This document shows positions 16,627 to 24,031 of a stretch of DNA of 33,937 nucleotides, piece by piece. Made by a program: the position numbers and the translations under genes. The stretch is from Verrucomicrobiota bacterium. GTDB lineage: Bacteria; Verrucomicrobiota; Kiritimatiellia; JAKQHR01. The notes under the pieces were generated by a model. The model made no database searches and had not been told where the DNA came from. It saw nothing but the letters and a program-made list of their open reading frames with translations. Numbering within the stretch: position 1 is the stretch's first letter; every line of letters begins with the position of its first letter. The DNA is taken from assembly GCA_029557905.1 (NCBI GenBank), contig JAKQHR010000081.1:1-33937 (forward strand), read 5' to 3'.

Positions 16627-17286
16627 ATGCTTGCGAAAGACCAGATTCTTTTCAGCGACAATCATCTGCTGGCGGTCAGCAAGCCCGGCGGGCTCCTCAC
16701 CCAGCCCAGCGGCACGACCGAGGACAGCGTCGAGGCGCAGGCGCGGGAATGGGTCAAACGGGAATTCAACAAGCCCGGTGCCGTATTCCTTGAAGCTGTG
16801 CATCGCATTGACCGCGAAGTCAGCGGAGTGGTGCTCTTCGCTCGCACCAGCAAAGCCCTGTCGCGGCTGAACGAGCAGATCCGCGACCGGAAAACCCGGA
16901 AAATCTATCATGCCCTCATTGAACAGGCCCTGCCGAAGAAAGCCGGCACTCTCACCCACTGGCTGATCCACGGAGATCACCGGGCTCTTGTCGGATGCGA
17001 AACCGACCCGGATGCAAAACAGGCTGTTCTTCATTATCGCGTGCTGGGGACAGCATGGAAAATGTGGCTGATAGAAATACAGCTTGAGACCGGACGCTAT
17101 CATCAGATTCGCGCCCAGCTTGCCGCCGAAGGATGTCCGATCGCGGGCGACGCCAAATACGGCGCGAAACGCCGCTTTGCGGAAAACACCATAGCGCTGC
17201 ACCACCGCCAGCTTGAAATCGTCCATCCCGTCAAACACACGGTCATTGTAATCACCGCACCGTATCCAGCCGCATGGCCTTCCTGA
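16627..17286 (+). CDS. RluA-family RNA pseudouridine synthase
   Basis: 219 residues. Converts uridine to pseudouridine in RNA. The family motif is EAVHRIDREVSGVVLFA, with catalytic Asp62. LLAVSKPGGLLTQPS near residue 14, TRKIYHALIEQ, and the closing LETGRYHQIRAQLAAEGCPIAGDAKYG are all typical. No S4 domain is present, so it is a short RluA-type enzyme, and the target (23S rRNA or tRNA position) cannot be assigned. The ATG at 16627 follows the methyltransferase stop by one base (TGACATG). The product ends next to the repeat-rich region at 17287. Confidence 0.93.
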   Translation: MLAKDQILFSDNHLLAVSKPGGLLTQPSGTTEDSVEAQAREWVKREFNKPGAVFLEAVHRIDREVSGVVLFARTSKALSRLNEQIRDRKTRKIYHALIEQALPKKAGTLTHWLIHGDHRALVGCETDPDAKQAVLHYRVLGTAWKMWLIEIQLETGRYHQIRAQLAAEGCPIAGDAKYGAKRRFAENTIALHHRQLEIVHPVKHTVIVITAPYPAAWPS

Positions 17287-17298
17287 CCGGGAGCCTGC

Positions 17299-17352
17299 AA
17301 AAAGTTCCAATCATTGGAAATCTTCCCGTAAAAAGTTCCAATCATTGGAAAT
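17299..17352 (+). repeat. Twin 23-base direct repeats each holding a 15-base palindrome
   Basis: Identical 23-base units at 17299-17321 and 17330-17352, 31 bases apart start to start (about three helical turns). Each contains the palindrome TTCCAATCATTGGAA (17305-17319 and 17336-17350), with seven-base arms around a C and five A residues upstream. They lie just after the stop of the pseudouridine synthase, between convergent genes. Spacing on one helix face suggests two bound protein dimers. Confidence 0.9.
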
Positions 17353-17358
17353 TTTGTA

Positions 17359-17393
17359 AAAATCGCCAAAAATAGGCATTTTTTGGCGATTTT
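17359..17393 (+). terminator. Possible bidirectional terminator stem between convergent genes
   Basis: A 14-base perfect inverted repeat, AAAATCGCCAAAAA (17359-17372) with its complement at 17380-17393, around a seven-base loop. It has A/T runs at both ends, so it could end transcripts from either side. The GC core is only about five pairs, which makes it weak as a classical terminator. Confidence 0.45.
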
Positions 17394-17448
17394 CGGCCTA
17401 TTTTTGACATTTTCAGCGATTTTTCAGAAGCCGGCCGCAGGAGCATTT

Positions 17449-17473
17449 AAATAGTACTAATTTAGTACTATTT
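17449..17473 (+). repeat. 25-base palindrome built on two TAGTACTA cores
   Basis: Two 12-base arms (17449-17460 and 17462-17473) are perfectly complementary around one T, and each contains the self-palindromic TAGTACTA. It sits between the two phased-tract series. It may be a protein-binding site; no function is known. Confidence 0.7.
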
Positions 17474-17579
17474 CAAAAAATCCGCGTTTTTTGGCCGTTT
17501 TTTGCGTTTTTTGGCCGTTTTTCGGCCTTTTTGAGCAGTTTTTGGCCTTTTTTCGGGCTTTTTGGGCCGTTTTCTACAA

Positions 17580-18122
17580 TCAGAATACGAAGAGTCCCAG
17601 GATCAGAAGGAACGCTGAAAAAGCGAGGCCGACACCGCCCCAGCGGCGGCACTGGCTGTCCGTGTTCAGGAAACGGTTGACGAGCCGCCGGAACTGGAAC
17701 GGGCTCAGGACCAGAAGCATGCCCTTGATGACGATGATGTAGCCCAGCACCACGATGATCAGACGCAGATTCGAATCATGCCAGCGGACATGATAGAAAA
17801 TCGGATTGGCCGCCAGCAGCATCAGTCCGCCCAGAGCGCGCGGCGCCAGCAGATCATCCATGAAGAAAATGATCAGCAGATAGCATATCGGAGCGAGATA
17901 CCACACGGCCGATTTCAGGAACGAGAGCCGGCCAAGGTTCATGTGGAACAGAAGCCATGACACCCACAGCACCGCCACGGCCGTCAGGATGCGGCCCGCC
18001 CACACGCTGCGAGGAAACTTTGCGGCCGCGTTTCTCCACGATGCGGGTTTCAAAACAAGCCATAGATAAAACACGCCCAGCAGCGTTCCCAATATGGTTG
18101 ATGTCCATGCGCAGGAATTCAT
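17580..18122 (-). CDS. Unknown multi-spanning membrane protein coupled to the FeS/GltD subunit
   Basis: 180 residues, not recognised. Hydrophobic stretches near 8-26, 44-61, 73-88, 96-110, 120-140 and 161-180 suggest five or six membrane spans. Short basic loops (KPASWRNAAAKFPR, FQFRRLVNRF) suggest the cytoplasmic sides. The ATG overlaps the stop of the FeS/GltD subunit by four bases (ATGA), so the two are probably translated together, and it closes the redox operon. This hints at a membrane partner or an operon hitchhiker; no quinone, heme or ion-binding motif was seen. The stop codon begins exactly at the edge of the phased-tract region. Confidence 0.75.
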   Translation of the reverse strand: MNSCAWTSTILGTLLGVFYLWLVLKPASWRNAAAKFPRSVWAGRILTAVAVLWVSWLLFHMNLGRLSFLKSAVWYLAPICYLLIIFFMDDLLAPRALGGLMLLAANPIFYHVRWHDSNLRLIIVVLGYIIVIKGMLLVLSPFQFRRLVNRFLNTDSQCRRWGGVGLAFSAFLLILGLFVF

Positions 18123-20218
18123 CTGATCTTCACCTTATTCTCCGGCGGCATCGGGGCGCGACCGATTTCAAGGCGCAGCTTGCAGCGCAGACAGCGCGAG
18201 GCCTCGTTCACAGCATCCTCTTCCGAATAGGTTTTCTCCACTTCGTTGAATGTGCTCGTCCGCTCCTCCACCGGAATAACGGGAACCGGACGGCGCTTTC
18301 TGCCTGAAAATCCTTTTTCGGATCCAAGCCGAGGATCCATTTTCTCAGGCGGCGCGATGGGCTTCTCAACGTTCCCGTCCCCGCCGAGATAGAGGTCAAT
18401 GGACGATGCCGCCTTGCGCGCGGCATCAATGGCTTCAATCACAGACGCCGGACCGGTCACCGCATCGCCCGCGGCAAAGACCCCCTTGCGCGAGGTTGCA
18501 TAGGTGTCCTTGTCCACCTTCACGCAGCCCCACTTGTCGGTTTCGATACCGAAAGAAGCCGGAACCTCGGTCTGTTGACCGATGGCGGCAATGAGCTGGT
18601 CGGCGGCAATCCTGAATTCGCTGCCTTCGACCGCCACTGGCCGGCGGCGGCCGCTGGCATCGGGTTCGCCCAGCTCCATGCGGATGCATTCCACTTCCAG
18701 TTTGTCCGGCTTCCCGAAAACTTTCACCGGATTTACAAGGAAATGAAATTCAACACCCTCTTCTTCCGCGAAATCCACTTCTTCTTTCGAAGCAGGCATT
18801 TCACTCCGGGACCGGCGATAGAGAAGAATCACGCGCTCCGCGCCCAGCCGGCGTGCGCTGCGTACCACGTCCAGCGCCACATTGCCGCCGCCCACCACGG
18901 CGATTATGCCTTTCATCTTCGTGAGGCGGCCGTCATTGATGTCCTCCAGCACTGTCAGTCCGTCGCGGATGCGCGGATCTTCGGGCGATCCCTCAAACGT
19001 CATGCGCGTCCCCTTCTCCGCGCCAATGGCAATGAATACAGCATCGGCTCCGTTTTTCAGAAGCTCATCGGGCGACTCCACGCGAACGCCGGTTTTGATT
19101 TCCACGCCGGCTTCGCGGATGACATTGATTTCGCGATCCAGATCGTCTTCGGTCAGGCGGTAGCGCGGAATGCTGGCCCGGAGCATGCCGCCGGGCCTGG
19201 GGAGCGCCTCATACACGGTGACTTCATGGCCCGCCCGGCGCAGAAACCACGCGCATGAAAGGCCGGCGGGGCCCGAGCCGATCACGGCGATTTTCTTGCC
19301 GGTCGGAGCAACCACTTTCAGCTTGCGGCGCCAGGTGCCGCTGTCGCGGCTGGCAACATAGCGCTTCAGTTCGCGGATGGCGACCGGCTGACCGCTCACC
19401 TGACACTGCTTGCAGGCGGCCTCGCACAGGTGCGTGCAGACGGCCCCAAGCACAAACGGGAACGGAAGCCGCTCGCGAATCACTTCCAGGGCCTCGTCAA
19501 AACGGCCCTGCGAAATCAGATAAACATAGCGCGGGACATCCACGTGCGCGGGGCAGGCCTCGCGGCACGGCACGATCTTGGCCTCACGGTCAATTTCGCA
19601 CATGGGGATCCGGTCGCGGATCGCGCCGGTCGGGCATACTTCGGCGCACGCGCCGCAGAACTTGCAGGTGGACTGCAGCACAGGTTCTGCGAAACTTGTT
19701 CCGACTTCGCTCTCGATGCCGCGGTTCACAATGCCGATGGCGCCGACCTGCCGCACATCGCTGCACATGCGCACGCAGCGGCCGCAGAGGATGCAGAGAT
19801 CCGGATCGCGGATGTACAGCGGATCGGAATCATCCGCCGGCCGGCCTTTCGACTGCGGGATGTACCCGGGGAGCACATCCTCAAGGCCAATGTATTCAAC
19901 AACCTTTCTGAACTGGCCATTGGCCTTCATGGCTTCCGGGGCCTCGCTGACGGCGAGCCAGGCGAGATTCTTCCGGAACCGGATCAGTTCAGGGGAATCC
20001 GTCCGTATCTCCATGCCGTCGGCCGCCTTCGTTGTGCAGGCGGGAGGGAAACCTCGCATGCCCTTGATCTGCACAATGCAGAGCCGGCAGGCGCCCACCG
20101 GGCGGACATCCGGATGATAGCAGAGATTGGGAATGTATTCCCCCGCATCCAGCGCGGCCTCCAGCACCGTTTTGCCGGGCCGGGTCTCAATCACTTTGTC
20201 GTTGAGCGTAATTTTCAT
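18119..20218 (-). CDS. FeS/GltD-like flavoprotein subunit of a NuoEF-type oxidoreductase complex
   Basis: 699 residues. Domains in order: NuoG-like [2Fe-2S] ferredoxin with Cys33, 44, 47 and 61; a segment where the NuoG His-Cys [4Fe-4S] ligands would be but are absent (about 88-106); two [4Fe-4S] motifs (Cys142/145/148/152 and Cys185/188/191/195); then a GltD/NfnB-like half with further cysteines (218, 222, 261, 265, 269, 272), an FAD motif GSGPAGL at 314-320 and an NAD(P) motif VVGGGNVALD at 441-450. The start is the ATG at 20218, which shares one base with the NuoF-like stop (TGATG). The set NuoE, NuoF, FeS-GltD matches three-subunit bifurcating transhydrogenases of the StnABC type; NADP is the likely substrate of this subunit. 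Formate- or glutamate-synthase-linked roles are alternatives. Confidence 0.85.
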   Translation of the reverse strand: MKITLNDKVIETRPGKTVLEAALDAGEYIPNLCYHPDVRPVGACRLCIVQIKGMRGFPPACTTKAADGMEIRTDSPELIRFRKNLAWLAVSEAPEAMKANGQFRKVVEYIGLEDVLPGYIPQSKGRPADDSDPLYIRDPDLCILCGRCVRMCSDVRQVGAIGIVNRGIESEVGTSFAEPVLQSTCKFCGACAEVCPTGAIRDRIPMCEIDREAKIVPCREACPAHVDVPRYVYLISQGRFDEALEVIRERLPFPFVLGAVCTHLCEAACKQCQVSGQPVAIRELKRYVASRDSGTWRRKLKVVAPTGKKIAVIGSGPAGLSCAWFLRRAGHEVTVYEALPRPGGMLRASIPRYRLTEDDLDREINVIREAGVEIKTGVRVESPDELLKNGADAVFIAIGAEKGTRMTFEGSPEDPRIRDGLTVLEDINDGRLTKMKGIIAVVGGGNVALDVVRSARRLGAERVILLYRRSRSEMPASKEEVDFAEEEGVEFHFLVNPVKVFGKPDKLEVECIRMELGEPDASGRRRPVAVEGSEFRIAADQLIAAIGQQTEVPASFGIETDKWGCVKVDKDTYATSRKGVFAAGDAVTGPASVIEAIDAARKAASSIDLYLGGDGNVEKPIAPPEKMDPRLGSEKGFSGRKRRPVPVIPVEERTSTFNEVEKTYSEEDAVNEASRCLRCKLRLEIGRAPMPPENKVKIR

Positions 20219-21978
20219 CAGCGAATCGCCATGTATTTGCAGGCTGTGTTGCAGGCATTGCACCGTGTGCATTTTGCCGGATCAATCCGGGCAGTCTTTC
20301 CCCTCTCCCAGGTCACCGCGCCCGCGGGACAAACCTTAGCGCAGGCTCCGCATTTGATGCACATGTCTTCAATGACTTCGTAGTGCATCAAAGTTGTGCA
20401 GACATGCGCCGGGCATTCCCTGCGGTGCACATGCGCATCGAACTCATCGCGGAAATAGCGCAGAGTCGTCAGCACCGGATTGGGGGCGGTCTGGCCCAGG
20501 CCGCAAAGGGAAGTCGAGCAGATCGTATTGCCCATGTTTCCCAGAAACTCCAGATCGGCCGGCACACCCTCGCCTTCGACCACACGGGTCAGAACCTCAT
20601 GCATGCGCTTAAGCCCCACGCGGCAGGGTGTGCACTGGCCGCAGGATTCCGAAACCGTGAACCCGGTGAAATAGCGCGCCACATCCACCATGCAGGTTTT
20701 CTCGTCCATGATGATCACGCCGCCGGAGCCCATGATCGCGCCGGTGCTCTGCAGGGATTCGTAGTCAATGGGCGTGTCGGCCATCGCGGCGGGAATGCAT
20801 CCGCCGGAAGGCCCGCCGAGCTGAACGCCTTTCAGTCCAAGTTTCTTGTGAAGCATTCCCCCGCCCGGTCCGAACACCAGCTCGCGGATCGTGGTGCCCA
20901 TCGGAACTTCCACAAGGCCCGTGTTTTTCACCTTGCCGGCCAGCGCAAAAACCTTTGTCCCCTTGCTTTTCTCTGTCCCGATGGATGCAAACCATTCCGC
21001 GCCATGGTTGATGATATGCGGCACGTTTGCAAACGTCTCGACATTATTGATTACGGTAGGTTTCCCCCACAGGCCCTGCTGCGCCGGGAACGGCGGCTTG
21101 ATGCGCGGCGTGCCGCGCTTGCCTTCGATGGAGGCCAGCAGCGCTGTTTCCTCGCCGCACACAAACGCCCCTGCGCCCTGCATGATGGAAATGTCAAATT
21201 CAAACGGACTGCCGCACACCGATTTCCCGAGAAATCCCTTCTCACGGGACTGGTCAATCGCCTTCTGCAGGCGCTTGACGGCCAGCGGATACTCAGCGCG
21301 GCAGTAGACCACTCCGCGCGACGCGCCCACCGCAAAGCCGGCAATGGCCATGCCCTCGATCACGGCGTGAGGATCGCCCTCCAGCACACTTCGATCCATG
21401 AATGCGCCAGGATCGCCCTCGTCCGCGTTGCAGACAATATACTTCTGATCGCCCGCAGCCTCTCGGCAGAATTTCCATTTCATGCCGGTGAGGAATCCCG
21501 CGCCGCCGCGCCCGCGCAGGCCGGAATCCGTGACGGTTTTCACGATCTGCGCAGAATCATCCTGAACGGCTTTGCGAAGAGCTGAATAGCCGTCATGCAT
21601 GACATAGGCCTCAATGTCCTCGGGATCAATCTCTCCGCAGTTCTTGAGCACAATGCGCATCTGGCTCTTGAAGAAATCATGATAACTCTTGCCCGCGAGG
21701 CGCTTCGCATAAGGGTTACCCTCGATCAGATGCTCTTCCACAATCGGAACGACATCCTCCGCCTTCACATATTCATAGGTCGTCCGCTGGCCATCGGGCT
21801 CGATAACGTCCACCAGCACATCGCGGAAGAGGCCGCGATCTCCGGTCCGGATAATTTGAAATCCGTCTGCCAGATTCCGCTTGCCCAGCTCCTGCTCAAA
21901 AAGGCGGGCGACACCGGTCGCGCCGGCGGCAATGCCGCTGGTGCCCATGCAGATCAGGATTTTACGTTTTTCACTCAT
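20218..21978 (-). CDS. NuoF/HydB-like NADH-binding FMN/FeS subunit
   Basis: 586 residues. NADH oxidation module of bifurcating hydrogenase/transhydrogenase type. The N-terminal thioredoxin-like domain (1-95) keeps only one (Cys10) of its four usual [2Fe-2S] cysteines: ICMGTSGIAAGA and RTGDRGLFRD replace the C-x4-C and C-x3-C pattern. The NADH/FMN site is intact: GLRGRGGAGF (153-162), CNADEGDPGAF, GAGAFVCGEETAL and GLWGKPTVINNVET. The [4Fe-4S] N3-type site has Cys446, 449, 452 and 492. A C-terminal two-cluster ferredoxin has Cys540/543/546/550 and Cys570/573/576/580. Length and added ferredoxin match HydB-type rather than respiratory NuoF. It overlaps the NuoE-like stop by eight bases. No hydrogenase gene lies nearby. 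Confidence 0.92.
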   Translation of the reverse strand: MSEKRKILICMGTSGIAAGATGVARLFEQELGKRNLADGFQIIRTGDRGLFRDVLVDVIEPDGQRTTYEYVKAEDVVPIVEEHLIEGNPYAKRLAGKSYHDFFKSQMRIVLKNCGEIDPEDIEAYVMHDGYSALRKAVQDDSAQIVKTVTDSGLRGRGGAGFLTGMKWKFCREAAGDQKYIVCNADEGDPGAFMDRSVLEGDPHAVIEGMAIAGFAVGASRGVVYCRAEYPLAVKRLQKAIDQSREKGFLGKSVCGSPFEFDISIMQGAGAFVCGEETALLASIEGKRGTPRIKPPFPAQQGLWGKPTVINNVETFANVPHIINHGAEWFASIGTEKSKGTKVFALAGKVKNTGLVEVPMGTTIRELVFGPGGGMLHKKLGLKGVQLGGPSGGCIPAAMADTPIDYESLQSTGAIMGSGGVIIMDEKTCMVDVARYFTGFTVSESCGQCTPCRVGLKRMHEVLTRVVEGEGVPADLEFLGNMGNTICSTSLCGLGQTAPNPVLTTLRYFRDEFDAHVHRRECPAHVCTTLMHYEVIEDMCIKCGACAKVCPAGAVTWERGKTARIDPAKCTRCNACNTACKYMAIR

Positions 21979-22456
21979 ACTTCTTCAGAATTTCATCAAG
22001 CTGTCCAACTGTGCAGTTCCCGTAGAAATCTTCATCAATCATCATGGCCGGGGCCATGCCGCAGCATCCAAGGCAGGCGACGGTTTCAAGGTAGAACCGG
22101 CCGTCGGCCGTGGTTTTGGACTCCTCAACGCCAAGATCCGTTTTCAGGCGGTCCAGAATATCCTTTCCGCCCATGATATAGCAGGCCGTGCCCTCGCAGA
22201 CGCGGATGGTGTGCCGGCCGCGCGGCTCGAGATAAAACTGGGCGTAAAAGGTCAGCACACCGTAGATGTCCACAGGGAACATGCCCAGTTCATCGGCAAT
22301 GAGGTCCACGGCCTCTTTCGGCACATAACCGTATTCCCTCTGCACCGCCTGCAGCAGGGGAATCAGCGCGCCGGGCTGATCGCGGAAGGCATTGATGATT
22401 TTCATCACGTCTTCGCGCTTCACCGCGGATACAGATGTTGAAATCTCTTTATTCAT
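21971..22456 (-). CDS. NuoE-like [2Fe-2S] subunit
   Basis: 161 residues, the usual size for the 24-kDa NuoE/HydC-type subunit. It has an N-terminal helical part (EDVMKIINAFRDQPGALIPLLQAVQREYGYVP) and a thioredoxin-like [2Fe-2S] domain with the four ligands Cys87 and Cys92 (VCEGTAC), Cys128 and Cys132 (ACLGCCGMAPAM). It partners the NuoF-like subunit in electron transfer from NADH. It starts 26 bases after the dsbD stop and overlaps the NuoF-like gene by eight bases. Unlike its partner, all its cluster ligands are intact. Confidence 0.95.
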   Translation of the reverse strand: MNKEISTSVSAVKREDVMKIINAFRDQPGALIPLLQAVQREYGYVPKEAVDLIADELGMFPVDIYGVLTFYAQFYLEPRGRHTIRVCEGTACYIMGGKDILDRLKTDLGVEESKTTADGRFYLETVACLGCCGMAPAMMIDEDFYGNCTVGQLDEILKKYE

Positions 22457-22481
22457 CGCAAAGTTTCATGCGCACGCTCCA

Positions 22482-24011
22482 TCAGGGAACGGCGGGCGAC
22501 AATATGACATAAGTGGGCAAACCAAGCACACCAAAATATTCCAGAACTTCCCTGGTCAGCGGATCGGACGGATTCTCGGCGGCATATTTTATGAAAACAT
22601 AGTCCGCGAGGGCCGCTTGCACCGCAGGGTCTTTGAGGGTGGTTTTGTCCATCGCAAGACAGTTCTTGCACCAGCTTGCATAGAAATCAATCAGGACCGG
22701 CCTCCCCTCCGCGGCGGCGCGGATGAGTCCGTCTGCCAGTTCCGCGTTGGCCTGTGAAGCCGGAACAATTTCCCCGTGACCGCCGGCTGCCTCATCGAGC
22801 CCCGTAATCCCGAACTGCGTCCACGCCAGGTGCGCGTAATACAGCGCCAGCAGCAGAATCAGCACTCCAAAGCCGTTGCGGAGCCAGACCATCCATTTGC
22901 CGGGTTTCGGGAGGAAAGAGAGTCCCATGCCGGCAAACGGCCACGGCAGCGCCATTCCCGCCCCCAGCAGAAACGGCAGCAGGATGCCGCTGCGGACACC
23001 CGACGCATACAGTTTGGCCGAAAGGACCAGAACCGATATGACCACGGGCGCCACGCAGGCTCCGGCCAGCAGCGCCGACACCGCACCCATGGTCAGTGCC
23101 AGCCAAAACGGGTTCCTGTTGTTCTGCACGGGGCCGCCCTGAAAGCGTGAAAAGTCTATGTGAATAACATCGAACATTCCCAGAGCCAGCAGCACGAAAA
23201 CAAGCGCGATCCCAAGATTGAACCACGGGAAGGCATTCAGTGAACCGAATGTTGAGCCCGTCAGCACCACGAATGCGCCCAGCATTCCATAGGTCAGGGC
23301 AATGGCTGTGCCATAGGCTGCGCCCAGCAGGAATCCGTTTCTTCGACTTCCGGCGCGGGCGCCCGCGCCAATGACCGCCAGATTCACCGGGATCATGGGG
23401 AGCACACAGGGAGTCAGATTGAGGGCGAGGCCGCCCAGCAGAATCAGCGCAAGAATCCATATCATGCCACGATCCTCCAGCGAGAATCGTTCTCGCGGAG
23501 CGGATTCCAGAAACTTCAGGAACGCATCGGTCTTCATGTATCCGGAATCGCCGGCGCGCACCTGAAATCCTTTGATTTCGTTCCGCCATGCGGATTCGTC
23601 GGCGGAGGAAGCGGATGCTCGTTCAGTTGAAAACCCGTCAGCGAAATTGAACGGGCGCGCCTCGGGAAAGAAACAGACCTCGTTGTTGCACCCCTGAAAT
23701 TTCACCGTGACGGATTGCAGGCCGGCACCGTCATAAAAAAACTCTGCGGTCCCCATATAGACATCTTTTATCTCGTTCAGAAAAGGATCATGGTGCCGAA
23801 TGGCGGAGGGCCCGGCGCGGGGTTCCAACCGGGTTCCAGCGGCATCCTCGACAGAAAACTGATCAGCATAGAACCAGTGTCCATCCGGGGCCGCCAGCTG
23901 AACCCGCAGGACGTCTCCCTCCAGACGGGCATCCGCCTGAAATGGAGAACTGGCCCGCGCATGCATCGCAAGGAGAGCTGAAAGGCTTATGATGAAAAGC
24001 GGCCGGCGCAT
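22482..24011 (-). CDS. dsbD: Thiol:disulfide interchange protein DsbD
   Basis: 509 residues. Membrane reductase that carries electrons from cytoplasmic thioredoxin to periplasmic thiols. A signal peptide (1-20) is followed by an N-terminal DsbD-alpha-like domain with Cys108 and Cys113 (FQGCNNEVCFFP). The eight-span core has Cys202 (LNLTPCVLPM) and Cys319 (LAGACVAPVV), and a C-terminal thioredoxin domain has Cys448 and Cys451 (YASWCKNC). All six functional cysteines are present, so the relay should work. It lies 20 bases downstream of a TlpA-like thioredoxin, a probable client, and 25 bases upstream of the NuoE-like gene. Confidence 0.95.
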   Translation of the reverse strand: MRRPLFIISLSALLAMHARASSPFQADARLEGDVLRVQLAAPDGHWFYADQFSVEDAAGTRLEPRAGPSAIRHHDPFLNEIKDVYMGTAEFFYDGAGLQSVTVKFQGCNNEVCFFPEARPFNFADGFSTERASASSADESAWRNEIKGFQVRAGDSGYMKTDAFLKFLESAPRERFSLEDRGMIWILALILLGGLALNLTPCVLPMIPVNLAVIGAGARAGSRRNGFLLGAAYGTAIALTYGMLGAFVVLTGSTFGSLNAFPWFNLGIALVFVLLALGMFDVIHIDFSRFQGGPVQNNRNPFWLALTMGAVSALLAGACVAPVVISVLVLSAKLYASGVRSGILLPFLLGAGMALPWPFAGMGLSFLPKPGKWMVWLRNGFGVLILLLALYYAHLAWTQFGITGLDEAAGGHGEIVPASQANAELADGLIRAAAEGRPVLIDFYASWCKNCLAMDKTTLKDPAVQAALADYVFIKYAAENPSDPLTREVLEYFGVLGLPTYVILSPAVP

Positions 24012-24031
24012 GAATGGGACTCTCCCGTGAT

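Larger units (their letters stand above)
17353..17579 (+). other. AT-tract-rich gene-free region with helically phased T/A tracts
   Basis: No gene is apparent here. Seven A/T tracts at 17358-17424 (starts 17358, 17368, 17379, 17390, 17401, 17410, 17420) and nine T tracts at 17487-17573 (starts 17487, 17498, 17507, 17518, 17528, 17539, 17548, 17559, 17570) recur with mean spacings of about 10.3 and 10.4 bases, close to the DNA helical repeat. Such phasing predicts intrinsic curvature. Within the second series, a 20-base unit at 17484-17503 is repeated at 17504-17523 with one mismatch. GGCC/CGGCC blocks separate the tracts. Confidence 0.8.

Noticed and set aside
17481-17573. CRISPR array or simple tandem repeat
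   Set aside because: The repeated element is about 10 bases of T tract plus GC spacer; there are no constant 24-40 base repeats with unique spacers and no cas genes.
20383-21585. Long plus-strand open frame opposite the NuoF-like gene
   Set aside because: Antisense to intact FMN/NADH and FeS motifs, with no domain of its own.
18119-22456. Electron-bifurcating hydrogenase (HydABC)
   Set aside because: No protein with the [FeFe]-hydrogenase H-cluster motifs is encoded in the window, and the third subunit is a GltD-like flavoprotein.
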